Assembly (NCBI RefSeq): GCF_013416525.1
Contig: NZ_JACCEM010000016.1
Location: 1-52,304, forward strand
DNA length: 52,304 nucleotides
Direction: 5' to 3'
Source of the DNA: Parapusillimonas granuli
GTDB taxonomy: Bacteria; Pseudomonadota; Gammaproteobacteria; Burkholderiales; Burkholderiaceae_B
Part shown: piece by piece, positions 18,484-26,942 of the stretch
Layout of the letters: each line of letters begins with the position of its first letter
How positions within the stretch are numbered: the first letter of the stretch is position 1
Made by a program: the position numbers and the translations under genes
Notes under the pieces: generated by a model
Told to the model about the DNA's origin: nothing
Database searches by the model: none
What the model saw: only the letters and a program-made list of their open reading frames with translations

Positions 18484-19560
18484 CTATTCGCCTTTGACTG
18501 AGCCGCCTGTAGCCGGCCCCCAGTTTTTGCCCATGTTCTGCAAGACGTGTTGCCGGTACGCTGGGTTCCACATTGTGTTGCCTGCTGCGAGATGATTGAG
18601 CCGGCCCCCGGTGACCATCATGCCGCTTTGCATGTCGCGGCGGGTTGTTTGACGGTTGAGAACTTGAGTAACGGGGGATGCGGCGGCCTGGCTGACTTGC
18701 CTAAGCGTGATACCCGCCGAGGACACGCCTCCAGCCAGGTGCGATGCCGCCTCATATGCGCGTTGCAGCAAGAACAGGGTGACGCCCGTGACGATCAGGA
18801 TTTCAAGCATTGTGGCAATAGGATGGTCAGTGGTGACGGCCAATACTTTGGCCGTAAGTGCACTGAAAAACTTCATGCCCATGCCGAGAACCGTTGTCAC
18901 CAAGGCGATTTGCATGATGTAGGTCATCACTTGGCCAAACCAGCTATCAAACCATTTCGCGGTGACGGGGAACATCAGCATGGCGATGAAGAACGGCCCG
19001 ATGCCAAGCATGAGGGTGAGCATGATTTTGGCAACGATCACCATTGCCCCCGCCGGAATGGCAATGATGAGCGTGGCGGCGTAGATGATTAGGGCGTTAA
19101 GCAGGTCCCAAAACACCATGCCAATCTCATACCAGCGCCGTTTTCCCATCTTGTCGAGCATATCGCCGCCGATTTGAAAGCCATCGGACACCGCCTTATC
19201 GAGCACCTGATAAACCGAGGTTGCGGACGTACTGCTGCCGGATGCCGAGAAGGCGTCAGCGACGCCCGTTTCCAGGCCGCGCAATGCCTCGACAACCCAT
19301 GACAGGTACGTAGGGGAGCTCATTGCCAAACCGCCAATGACGATGAACTTCCCGCAAGTCTTCATGAAGTTTGAGGCAGGGGCTTCGACATATCCGAAGA
19401 TGATGGCGAATCCCATCATCACGAGCGTTAGCGTGCCACCGTAGATGAAGATGTCAGTGAACATGAAAATGACATTGCCCGACGTCACCTGAACAAACGC
19501 GTTCAGCGTCATGTCGATGCTTTCGCCCATCCATTCAAAGATGTTAGATTCAATAGCCAC
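18484..19560 (-). CDS. virB6: VirB6-family type IV secretion membrane protein
   Basis: 358 aa with about five to six hydrophobic segments, among them IFIYGGTLTLVMMGFAIIFG, LLNALIIYAATLIIAIPAGA and MLTLMLGIGPFFIAMLMFPV, and the WFDSWFGQVMTYIMQIALV stretch typical of VirB6/TrbL channel proteins. It sits in the inner membrane and guides substrate transfer. It starts at a GTG that overlaps the last base of the upstream gene stop. The C-terminal ~80 residues are soluble and Gln/Asn-rich. Downstream virB8-virB11 are absent, so this is part of an incomplete system. Confidence 0.85.
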   Translation of the reverse strand: MAIESNIFEWMGESIDMTLNAFVQVTSGNVIFMFTDIFIYGGTLTLVMMGFAIIFGYVEAPASNFMKTCGKFIVIGGLAMSSPTYLSWVVEALRGLETGVADAFSASGSSTSATSVYQVLDKAVSDGFQIGGDMLDKMGKRRWYEIGMVFWDLLNALIIYAATLIIAIPAGAMVIVAKIMLTLMLGIGPFFIAMLMFPVTAKWFDSWFGQVMTYIMQIALVTTVLGMGMKFFSALTAKVLAVTTDHPIATMLEILIVTGVTLFLLQRAYEAASHLAGGVSSAGITLRQVSQAAASPVTQVLNRQTTRRDMQSGMMVTGGRLNHLAAGNTMWNPAYRQHVLQNMGKNWGPATGGSVKGE

Positions 19561-19820
19561 TATTTGCCCCCTTCGAGCACATTGATTGGCTCATGCTTTG
19601 TGTATCCGCGCTTCTCAACCGTCAGATGGTTCTGGGCGGTGACGGCATTTATGCAGTTCGGTGATGCATCCGACTCGCCAGGGTTATTCCGGCACTTGGA
19701 AACCATCGCAGTGCGCTCGGCATCGTGCGCTTTGTACCAATCCACGGTTTGGACCGTCGTGGCCTGATCGCAGCCGGCGAGCGCTGTCGCGACAAATAGA
19801 GAGAGAACGGTCCTTTTCAT
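19560..19820 (-). CDS. EexN-like entry-exclusion lipoprotein
   Basis: 86 aa with a lipoprotein signal: MKRTVLSLFVATALAGCDQ, lipobox ALAGC. The mature part has two cysteines (SKCRNNP, SPNCINAV) and the DWYKAHDAERTAMVSKCRNN pattern of EexN-family exclusion proteins encoded between virB5 and virB6. AGGAG lies 8 bases before the ATG, which overlaps the upstream stop. The C-terminal YTKHEPINVL echoes the EYTKHQPFNLL end of the neighbouring VirB5-like protein. Confidence 0.75.
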   Translation of the reverse strand: MKRTVLSLFVATALAGCDQATTVQTVDWYKAHDAERTAMVSKCRNNPGESDASPNCINAVTAQNHLTVEKRGYTKHEPINVLEGGK

Positions 19821-20296
19821 TTCCGCATCTCCTGTGCGTTGACTTCGATGGTTCGGCCGCCGGTGTCTCGGCCCTCATGCTGTTGCAATACGCCTAGCGC
19901 ATGGGCGAGCTCGGCCGCGTCAATGATGCGTAGCGCCGCAACTGTCCGCAGCGCGCTTTCACGCGTGCCCGCCCAGCTACCTGCGAATCGCCTGTCCGAG
20001 TCGCGCAGAACGAACACGCAGCCACCGAGGCAGGACAGTGAGAGCAGGACGGCCATCCATGACGACGTCGGCACTGATTGGCCGGGCAGGACAACCCCGG
20101 ACCAGTCCACCGCCGCGATCAGGAAGGGGAGGATGGCGAACGTTGCAGCCAGAATGTCACCTTGAACAAGCGAAGGCGCGCGACGGCCGACTTCACGCGT
20201 GAACCCAAGGCGGTCAATGCATTGCCACCACCGCCGCATGAATAGGAGTGTGAAAAAGCAAATTGCCAAAACAGGGACGTGAATGTAGGAAATCAT
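19817..20296 (-). CDS. Membrane protein of the virB operon, function unknown
   Basis: 159 aa with an N-terminal transmembrane segment (VPVLAICFFTLLFM), a second at LAATFAILPFLIAAVDWSGV and a third at MAVLLSLSCLGGCVFVL, then a soluble C-terminal ~60 residues (ALRIIDAAELAHALGVLQQH). No recognised domain. It lies between virB5 and the exclusion lipoprotein and overlaps the latter, so it is co-transcribed. A role in exclusion or in the secretion apparatus is a guess from position. Confidence 0.6.
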   Translation of the reverse strand: MISYIHVPVLAICFFTLLFMRRWWQCIDRLGFTREVGRRAPSLVQGDILAATFAILPFLIAAVDWSGVVLPGQSVPTSSWMAVLLSLSCLGGCVFVLRDSDRRFAGSWAGTRESALRTVAALRIIDAAELAHALGVLQQHEGRDTGGRTIEVNAQEMRK

Positions 20297-20310
20297 GGGC
20301 TTGTCTCCTC

Positions 20311-21036
20311 TTATTTATCCAACAGGTTGAAAGGCTGGTGCTTCGTGTATTCACGATTCGCCAGCACCTTCGCGTTGATCTCACGCTGCCGCTGTTCCTG
20401 CAATCGGTCTTCGGCTGCCGCGACCATCTGGTACATCTGTAGCTTGGTCTGCTCGTTCTGAATCATGGCCTGCTCGGCCGCGATGCGACCTTGCAGTTCG
20501 GCAATGGCTTTCGGGTCCTGTGTCTGGTTTATCTGCTGCATCAACTGGTCGATTTGGCTAAGGCGGTTTTTCGCCGCATCGTAGGCGCCGAGCGCGAAGG
20601 CTTTGTCTTGCGCACCTTTGACAGCTTGGGCTTCGCAGTTTGTGCGCTGCTCCGTCGAGGCAAAGTCGGTGCAGGCGTCATACACCTTGTTGTTGTCGTA
20701 GATGGATTCTGCGCGCCCGCTCAGGCCGGCATAGCCGCCTGATTTCACGCTGTCATAGACGCCTTGCCAGTCTTGCGGCAGGTAGTCCCGTAGTTGCGGG
20801 TTGTTGAACAGTTCGCCCATGCCGCGGGCACCAGTGACCGCAGCGTATTGCTGTTTCATCTGGTCGATTTGACTGACCATCTGGTCATACTGCAACTTCC
20901 ACTTCGCCATCGTTTCGATCTGGTTTTCGACGCTCTTGGCGATGGAAGCGCCATCCGTCACGGGGATTTGTGCGAAGCCGGCCGACGACGCGGCAATGCC
21001 GACGGTCAGAATGCAAGAGGCTGAGAGTTTCTTCAT
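20311..21036 (-). CDS. virB5: VirB5-like type IV secretion pilus-tip protein
   Basis: 241 aa with a signal peptide (MKKLSASCILTVGIAASSAG, cleavage near GFAQ). The mature protein is helical: WKLQYDQMVSQIDQMKQQYA, then LPQDWQGVYDSVKSGGYAG and long Gln/Glu helices, as in VirB5/TrbJ. The ATG at 21036 has AGGAG 8 bases upstream; a GTG at 21045 is too close to the ribosome site. First gene of the remaining operon. VirB1-VirB4, which would normally precede it, are missing, and 250 bp without a gene separate it from the mobilisation genes. Confidence 0.8.
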   Translation of the reverse strand: MKKLSASCILTVGIAASSAGFAQIPVTDGASIAKSVENQIETMAKWKLQYDQMVSQIDQMKQQYAAVTGARGMGELFNNPQLRDYLPQDWQGVYDSVKSGGYAGLSGRAESIYDNNKVYDACTDFASTEQRTNCEAQAVKGAQDKAFALGAYDAAKNRLSQIDQLMQQINQTQDPKAIAELQGRIAAEQAMIQNEQTKLQMYQMVAAAEDRLQEQRQREINAKVLANREYTKHQPFNLLDK

Positions 21037-21293
21037 GTTCGCCACTCCTGAGAGGTTGAGGGCGAACGTAGGACCGTGCTGTCCGGTCTGTCGGTCTGTT
21101 CAGGGACCGCGCCCAGTACGACAAAGCGTTCTTGGGGCGACTAAGCGGCCGATCTGCTCTCGGCGGTCGGAACCCTTCTTCTCGGGTCGGCACCCGGTAC
21201 GCTAGGCGTCCTTGGGGCGGTGCAACGTCCGTTGTGGTTAAAGGTAAAACCGAAGTTGATTGTACTTACGGTTAATGCAAAGTAGTTTCCCGA

Positions 21294-21551
21294 TTACGAC
21301 CACCACATGCGACGGTCGATGATGATGCGGTCCGACAGGTACGAGATGTTCGCCAATTCCGCCAAGGCCATTTCTACTGTTCGGAATCGGTACGGTCGGC
21401 CTTTGTCGTCCATGACGGGGTGCTCCGTAGTGCCGTCCTGAACGGCCAAGGCAAAGCCCTTCCAGTAGTGCGCATACAGAATGACCTGCACGTCACCAGT
21501 GCGCGCTGGATCATCGCAGTAGTCTTGCAGGGCGTCGTAGCGTAAAGCCAT
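21294..21551 (-). CDS. Small uncharacterised protein next to the relaxase
   Basis: 85 aa starting MALRYDALQDYCDDPARTGD, with AAGGA 8 bases before the ATG at 21551 (an earlier ATG at 21572 has no ribosome site). The sequence is compact and mixed alpha/beta (VQVILYAHYWKGFALAVQDG, PYRFRTVEMALAELANISYL). No family recognised. It lies 25 bp after the relaxase stop on the same strand and is probably part of the mobilisation operon. Confidence 0.6.
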   Translation of the reverse strand: MALRYDALQDYCDDPARTGDVQVILYAHYWKGFALAVQDGTTEHPVMDDKGRPYRFRTVEMALAELANISYLSDRIIIDRRMWWS

Positions 21552-21576
21552 CTTATGGTCCTTCTTGCGCAATCAA

Positions 21577-22572
21577 TCAACGGCTCAGGTCGCCAGTGTC
21601 TGGATGGTTGGTCCCATCCAGTCGATGGGCGTCCTTGGTCACTTCTGTGCTGCGCTGACGACGCTGTGTGACCTGTAGCGTTCTGTCCTGCGAGGGATCA
21701 AGGAACCGGACAATTTCCAGGGCGAGCGATTTGTCCTCTATGTCACCAGCGGACAAGGCTTTCGCAATGTGCTCGTAGCCATTCCTGATGGCACGTGAAA
21801 CGCCGGAAAGCCCGGGTTGTTCCCGCTCGGCCGCTTTGGTGCTCTTGCCACGCTTGGCGGCATGTCGCGTCGCCTGCTTGACCGTAGTGTGCGTGTTAGA
21901 CCGAGCCCTACGCGGTGTGGCGTTGGCTTCGATGCCTTGTTCACGCAGTGCCTCGGCGAAGCGCTCCCGCCAGCGTTGCAGGTCCGCTTTTCGTGGGTTG
22001 AGCCGGCTGCCGTCGAGACCCAGCGCCTTAACGCAAAGGTGGCCGTGGGGATGGGCTTCATCGTCATGGATGGCGAAGACATACGCGTGGTTGGCACCGA
22101 ACTCCGTTTTCGCGAATGCACGGATAGCGTCATTGACTGCGCGTCGGTCGGTGCCGGGCGGCATGGACAGCACGATATTGAACGTTTCGCGGCGGGAGCC
22201 GTTATCAGGCAACCCGTACTGGCCGCTTTTCCATTCGTCGCGCACGTCCTGCACTGCCTCACGGCCAAGGATGATTTCACCGTCTTCGTTCTCCAACGCT
22301 ACCAGGCCGTTGCGCGATATGTAGTCGAGATGTGCTTTCACCTGCGCGATGCCTTTGCCGCCGCCGGAGATCTTCACCATGACTTCGGGGGCTTTGCGAG
22401 TGGTCAGCATCAACTTGTCGCGGACCCGAGCGCTGCCAGTCAACAACAGGGGCTTAGAGGGCGGCGAAGTGCGTGATCGCGTCACCGTGCGCTTTATGCC
22501 TTGGCTGGTTACGGGCTTGGTATAGATACGTTCGCCCCAGTCCTTCAAAATTCCATCAACGACCAGACTCAT
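21577..22572 (-). CDS. Relaxase / mobilisation nuclease
   Basis: 331 aa. The central MOB domain shows GIAQVKAHLDYISRNG (motif I region with the likely catalytic tyrosine), ETFNIVLSMPPGTDRRAV, and FAIHDDEAHPHGHLCVKALG, the His-rich metal site (motif III) of VirD2/MobA-type relaxases. The C-terminal 130 residues are basic and helical. It would nick an oriT and lead the strand out through a type IV system. Its ATG overlaps the stop of the MobC-like gene. Given the incomplete transfer genes, it would depend on a helper element. Confidence 0.8.
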   Translation of the reverse strand: MSLVVDGILKDWGERIYTKPVTSQGIKRTVTRSRTSPPSKPLLLTGSARVRDKLMLTTRKAPEVMVKISGGGKGIAQVKAHLDYISRNGLVALENEDGEIILGREAVQDVRDEWKSGQYGLPDNGSRRETFNIVLSMPPGTDRRAVNDAIRAFAKTEFGANHAYVFAIHDDEAHPHGHLCVKALGLDGSRLNPRKADLQRWRERFAEALREQGIEANATPRRARSNTHTTVKQATRHAAKRGKSTKAAEREQPGLSGVSRAIRNGYEHIAKALSAGDIEDKSLALEIVRFLDPSQDRTLQVTQRRQRSTEVTKDAHRLDGTNHPDTGDLSR

Positions 22573-22916
22573 TCCAGCCTCCAGCGGTCAATGTTGGCGC
22601 GCATGATGTCTGCCACCCGCGCGGTGTGGGCTTTGATATGACGGGTCAGTGTGTCGATACGCTCAGCGGTTACCACCGTCTCCAGCGCGCATCCTCCGTT
22701 CATATGCCGGGCGATCTGGTTCAGGTTGCGACCGATGGCCAGCAGCCGTGAATTCGATTCGCCCAGCGTCCGTAGTTCTGTCATGCCGAACTGTGGTTCA
22801 CCGCTGAGATTGGCCCGTATCAGGTGGATGACCCAGCGATTGGCGCGGCCGTGATTTTGCGGTGGGTGACATCCATGGTCATTTTGGTCGGCTTGAGGTC
22901 GCGTTGGCTGCCGCAA
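22569..22916 (-). CDS. mobC: MobC-like relaxosome protein, probably 5'-truncated
   Basis: 115 aa. The core reads WVIHLIRANLSGEPQFGMTE, SNSRLLAIGRNLNQIARHMN and a helical end. The GRNLNQIARHMN stretch is the signature of MobC/relaxosome accessory proteins that help the relaxase bind oriT. The first ~25 residues (QPTRPQADQNDHGCHPPQ) do not resemble a protein start and have no ribosome site. Immediately upstream a divergently oriented phosphatase also lacks its start, so the 5' end was probably lost at a junction near 22915-22940. Overlaps the relaxase by 4 bp. Confidence 0.65.
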   Translation of the reverse strand: MRQPTRPQADQNDHGCHPPQNHGRANRWVIHLIRANLSGEPQFGMTELRTLGESNSRLLAIGRNLNQIARHMNGGCALETVVTAERIDTLTRHIKAHTARVADIMRANIDRWRLE

Positions 22917-22944
22917 AGTTCTCGCCAGAAAAGAAAAGGACCGA

Positions 22945-23493
22945 TTGTTTTCCGTAGGGGACCTTGTGGATCGAGGCCCTGAATCGGCCGATGTTCTGAA
23001 ATGGTTGGAGCGCCCGTGGTTTCACGCGATCTGTGGGAATCACGACCTGATGGCATGGCGACGGGCGATGGGCGATCCGATTCCGAACGTCGATCATCGC
23101 GTCCACGGCGGTGGATGGTTGGATGCTTGCGTTGGTGAGGTTCGTGAACGCATTGCGGCCAGCTTGAGCGCCTTGCCGCTGGCTATCGAGGTGGAAACGC
23201 CGAGTGGCATGGTCGCTATGGTTCACGCCGACTTTCCCTATGACGATTGGCAGGCTATTCACGGCGCTACCTTCAGTCCAGAGGACGAAGACGCCTGCCT
23301 ATGGTCCGTAGATCGTTATCGAATGCAGCATTCCCAGCCTGTCCGCAATGTACGTGCGGTGGTCCATGGACATATGACGCTACGCAAGCCTGCGCAGCTT
23401 GGTAATGTTTACTACATCGATACAGGGGGGTGGCAGGATGGGGGAAGGTTTACGTTGCTGGACTTGCATACGCTTAAGTCGTGGCCGCGCTAA
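22945..23493 (+). pseudogene. Serine/threonine protein phosphatase (PPP family), N-terminally truncated
   Basis: Reads FSVGDLVDRGPESADVLKWL, then FHAICGNHDLMAWRRAMGDP, VAMVHADFPYDDWQAIHG, VVHGHMTLRKP and VYYIDTGGWQDGGRFTLLDL: the GDxVDRG, GNHE/D and HGH metal-binding motifs of phage/bacterial PPP phosphatases (NinI/PrpA type). The first motif, GDIHG, which supplies two metal ligands, is absent, and the frame begins within about 10 residues of the second motif (TTG at 22945). About 25-35 residues are missing, so activity is unlikely. The end is intact. Confidence 0.78.
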
Positions 23494-23880
23494 TTCCATT
23501 CTCCTACCTCTGAATACACGGTGCAGCCTTTAAAGGCCCGACATACGGCCAGATGAGAGAAGTGATCGGACAGGGAAAAAGAAAAGGTTCGTCGCCGACT
23601 TCTGGGGAAGGTTTCTCGCGTGACGTTTTCGAAATTACGCAATAGCAACCAGCGCAAGGACCTGATGATCTTGCGCGCCACTCCGTCGCCGCGTAGGTGG
23701 GGATGATTGGCTCAGGAAGGCCGAGTTCGGCCAGACGCGGACAGTCTGCCTATCCGAAAAGTTTAGGTTTACCTATACTTACACAAGCTGCTTCTTCCGA
23801 CTGAGTAGGATTAAATTAGATTTGGTTAAGGCAACAAATCTTAGCCTGCGTTATGTCACCTATTTGTAGTTAGACACCGT
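23494..23880. other. Intergenic stretch without a recognisable gene
   Basis: About 390 bp between the phosphatase fragment and the HEPN-like gene. No convincing coding frame. An AT-rich segment near 23758-23830 (AAGTTTAGGTTTACC, TAAATTAGATTT) may contain the promoter of the downstream gene, but I cannot name its boxes with confidence. Confidence 0.4.
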
Positions 23881-24516
23881 ATGAGCGATCCTTCATTGAC
23901 ACCATCCCCGGAAACACACGTAAGCGTCGGCGGCGATTTCGCAAGGGTGTTTGACACTCAAGACTATCTGATCATGTTCAATTCACTCGACGAGGTGAGC
24001 GTGGTTCTTCGGGCACACATGATTTTGGAAGAGTTCTTGAATATTTGGTGCAGTCGAGTTACCAGTACAGAAGACCTATTCGCTGGTACTTTTGTGCCGT
24101 TCAAAACCAAGCTAATCGTTGCGCGAAATTTGGGCCTCGCTTCGGAGTATGAAGATATCCTTGATCGGTTCAATGAAATAAGAAACCGTTACTCGCATAG
24201 GCGCAAATACGCGCTTGAAGAATCCAGGTTGAATAGCATTAAAGACAAAGTTAACGTTCTCCACTCTGAGCCACCCATGCTGCCGTGCGAGGAATATCAC
24301 ATATATGCTCAGGGTCATGATCAGTTCGGTCGTCCGCAGGAGATCCGCCACGAGTGGTCTTCAACTGATATGAAGAAAAGGGTCCTCTTGGTTGTCGTGC
24401 AACTCGTCATGAAACTTGTCCAGTGGATGCAAGTTGAGTTCAACCGCAGAGGTATTCAGTACAGCTTAGTGGCCTGGCCCGCTTCAGCACCGGAAAGTGG
24501 CAGCGGCGCAGATTAA
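23881..24516 (+). CDS. HEPN-like protein of unknown function
   Basis: 211 aa. A helical segment (SLDEVSVVLRAHMILEEFLN) is followed by FKTKLIVARNLGLASEYEDI and LDRFNEIRNRYSHRRKY. R101-N102-x3-H106 forms the R-x4-H motif of HEPN RNases, in the context (two long helices, conserved E near the start) seen in MltR/HEPN proteins. The C-terminal ~80 residues (HEWSSTDMKKRVLLVVVQLV) are helical. It could be a toxin-like RNase or a non-catalytic family member. It lies 191 bp before the 429-aa gene on the same strand, so the two may act together; that is inference. Confidence 0.6.
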   Translation: MSDPSLTPSPETHVSVGGDFARVFDTQDYLIMFNSLDEVSVVLRAHMILEEFLNIWCSRVTSTEDLFAGTFVPFKTKLIVARNLGLASEYEDILDRFNEIRNRYSHRRKYALEESRLNSIKDKVNVLHSEPPMLPCEEYHIYAQGHDQFGRPQEIRHEWSSTDMKKRVLLVVVQLVMKLVQWMQVEFNRRGIQYSLVAWPASAPESGSGAD

Positions 24517-24707
24517 TCCCTGTCCCCATTAATGAAAAGATTGAATGTTCAACTGACGGATCTGGGTCGGAAGCGTGATATTTACTTACAATCTGCCAGG
24601 ACAGCAACCTGCCTGACGAGCTGATGATCTTGCATACCAACGCTGCTGATCGCAACGCAACATAAGGACGTAATAGATGAAAGCTGGACTGCTGAGGTGG
24701 GTAGCAT

Positions 24708-25997
24708 ATGCGGGATGATTTGGATAGCGTTCCGCCAGCTATACCGCTTCTCGTCATTGAGGTGCTGGGAAAATCAAATAGTCCGAAAGACGCCTATGAT
24801 CGGTTGAAAAATCTCTGGCCAGAGATTCAATCGCAAAGTCGCTTTCATATGGAGAATTTTTCGTTGGCCGCACCGAAGAATCGTCGGCCCGACGAATTAA
24901 ACATTTATTTGGACGGAGGGCTCAATCTATTTGATGCCCGCGTCGGCTGTGCTGACATCGACTGCCGCCTTGAGGCGGCAAGACATCTTGCACGCAGCCT
25001 CGCATTGGTGGGCGATACGCTATGGATTACCGATTATCTGACAGAGCAATTTTTAGAGCACGGTAAAGTCGCTGATGAGAAGCTCTATCGAATCCTGACT
25101 GACACTCTTGTTTTATCTGAATTATTTCCTCTAATCGCGGCAGGTATTATCAAGTTTCGATCGCCGTGGCGGAGTGTTTGCGAGTCCTGCAACAACGCGT
25201 TCGATACGCAAGTGGAAGAAATGGTGGAGGATTCCCTTAAGGAGTATTCCTCAGAGTTCGATATCGAGAAAATGTGCGGTGGTGGTTATGCGCTGCACAC
25301 GGGCGGCACATATCATCCATCCATGGTTTTGAGGGTATATCCGACCAAATGGCTAGGCGCTCAGCGTACGCCTACAGCCGAGGAGGCAAAGCGAAATGTC
25401 GCGCGTACCGCAATCCGATCTGCGCTATGGACCTGTGACGAGGCAAGTAAGGGTAATGGCGTCTTATTCTCTAATTCCGCTATTGGCATGGCGGCATTTG
25501 TTAAGCGGGAGCAAAAACTAGAGGGACGTTCAAGCTTACGGGCATTTGACGAGCGGCGCAGCGTTCAAATTCCATGGGTAACTGAATTAAATGCCTCACA
25601 AATTGTCGAGCTAAGAAGTGAGGCCTCCAAGGCTCTTCCTGCGCTGCGAGAGCTGTTGGCCCGCCATCTTACAGTCGCAAAAACGGAGGACAAGAACCCT
25701 GGTGCATTGATTGATGAGCTTAGGTGGCAGGCGGTGGAGACGCGCAATGAATTGGAAAACGTTCAAGGGCATGCAGGACGATATTGGAAAGCCGCTTATG
25801 CAACTGTGGGGCTAAGCATCTCTGCTTATGGGCTTGGTACCGACGGTGTGATTCCATCGCTTGGTGGGCTTTTGCCCATATTGCATTTGCTTATAGAGCA
25901 CAAAGGGGGAAGCAAAAAAGAAGTTGATAGGCTGCAACGCAGGCCTGGCTATGTGCTTGTTAAAGCCCAGGATATCTTGAAACATGCTCATTCTTGA
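24708..25997 (+). CDS. Uncharacterised 429-aa protein of the island
   Basis: Starts MRDDLDSVPPAIPLLVIEVL. No known domain recognised. Residues ~1-130 are mixed alpha/beta with LNIYLDGGLNLFDARVGCAD. A CESCNNAF pair near residue 160 is a lone CxxC. The region 200-300 has GGGYALHTGGTYHPSMVLRV. The C-terminus carries a long helix (WQAVETRNELENVQGHAGRY) and hydrophobic GLSISAYGLGTDGVIPSLGG with LLPILHLLI, perhaps membrane-associating. It is co-directional with the HEPN-like gene. I cannot assign a function; the neighbourhood suggests defence. Confidence 0.6.
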   Translation: MRDDLDSVPPAIPLLVIEVLGKSNSPKDAYDRLKNLWPEIQSQSRFHMENFSLAAPKNRRPDELNIYLDGGLNLFDARVGCADIDCRLEAARHLARSLALVGDTLWITDYLTEQFLEHGKVADEKLYRILTDTLVLSELFPLIAAGIIKFRSPWRSVCESCNNAFDTQVEEMVEDSLKEYSSEFDIEKMCGGGYALHTGGTYHPSMVLRVYPTKWLGAQRTPTAEEAKRNVARTAIRSALWTCDEASKGNGVLFSNSAIGMAAFVKREQKLEGRSSLRAFDERRSVQIPWVTELNASQIVELRSEASKALPALRELLARHLTVAKTEDKNPGALIDELRWQAVETRNELENVQGHAGRYWKAAYATVGLSISAYGLGTDGVIPSLGGLLPILHLLIEHKGGSKKEVDRLQRRPGYVLVKAQDILKHAHS

Positions 25998-26205
25998 CTC
26001 TTTTGACCACATCGTTTATTGCCCCCTGCAAATCTCGAACGTTATTGATATAAGGATCGAGGTTTTCCTATCGCCTTTCCTTCTTGTTCAATACTCACTT
26101 GAGATTTAACGTACGAATAAAGACTCCTCCCATCAAATAACAACGTCAGCTTTGGGTTGTTCCGCGACCCTCAACCACGTCGCAGATCGGCGCAGAACCA
26201 AAGAA

Positions 26206-26235
26206 AAGGCCCTTCAATCATTGGTGAAAGGCCTT
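26206..26235 (-). terminator. Terminator of the lipoprotein gene
   Basis: AAGGCCCTTCA pairs with TGAAAGGCCTT; on the minus strand it is followed by TTTCTTT. It lies 20 bp beyond the lipoprotein stop. It may also serve the converging 429-aa gene. Confidence 0.7.
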
Positions 26236-26254
26236 TCGTTTTGGAGCTGGGGTG

Positions 26255-26881
26255 TTATCCGCGCTTGAACAGGCGCTCGTGCATCCATCCATCGTTGGTC
26301 AGGATGACAGCCGCCTTACCCTGTATATCTCCCTGAGTCTGTTCCGCAAAATTCTTGTAGTTGGCACGCATGCTTTCCGATTTGGCCCAATCATCTGCAC
26401 CCTCTACTTTGTAGCGGTAGTTCACCTGCGACAGCTTTACTCCCATCATGTCGCTGGGCTCAGTGAAGTTGCTCACTTCCACAACGGTGTACTTGCCGGT
26501 GCAGAAGGCTTCTTGTCCAGCCATCGTATTGGCCCCATTGGCGACGAGGAATTTCTTGCCGGTGTCAGTGATTTGGTACTCGGTGGCCGGCTCCATCTTG
26601 TTGCCAAACATGGCTTTGACTTCGGTGTCTCGCTTCGTCAGCAGCCCGGCATCGACCAGCGCGTCGGCGCGCTTCTTGCTCTGACCGCCCAGCATGTCTT
26701 GATTCGCCAGGGTGAACGGCAAGCCCTTTCCAGGAATCGCAGCGCACAGGCCCTTCTGAGTGTCCAGGTATGCCTGTATGGCCTTGCTGAAGTTGCTCTT
26801 GTTGGCGTCCTTGGCGCTGCCGCACGCGGCAAGGGTAAGAGCAAGGCTGCTGATGGCGACGATCTTGATAGCGGTATGCAA
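26255..26881 (-). CDS. Putative lipoprotein next to the integrase
   Basis: 208 aa with a lipoprotein signal (IVAISSLALTLAACGSAKDA, lipobox LAAC). The mature part has two further cysteines (GLCAAIPGKG, AFCTGKYTVVEV) that could form a disulfide, and a C-terminal segment GKAAVILTNDGWMHERLF. It would be attached to a membrane facing the periplasm. Lipoproteins of this appearance are found near tyrosine integrases in other proteobacterial islands (from memory, unverified). Function unknown. The integrase stop lies 62 bp upstream on the same strand. Confidence 0.7.
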   Translation of the reverse strand: MHTAIKIVAISSLALTLAACGSAKDANKSNFSKAIQAYLDTQKGLCAAIPGKGLPFTLANQDMLGGQSKKRADALVDAGLLTKRDTEVKAMFGNKMEPATEYQITDTGKKFLVANGANTMAGQEAFCTGKYTVVEVSNFTEPSDMMGVKLSQVNYRYKVEGADDWAKSESMRANYKNFAEQTQGDIQGKAAVILTNDGWMHERLFKRG

Positions 26882-26942
26882 AACTAGCTTCCTCTGTAGG
26901 TTAAGACAATCGGTTGTTCATTATGGCAACGCGATGGAGCGA

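Noticed and set aside
18051-18595. Several 70-100 aa frames in the GC-rich spacer near virB6
   Set aside because: No ribosome sites, overlapping on both strands, and no family-like sequence.
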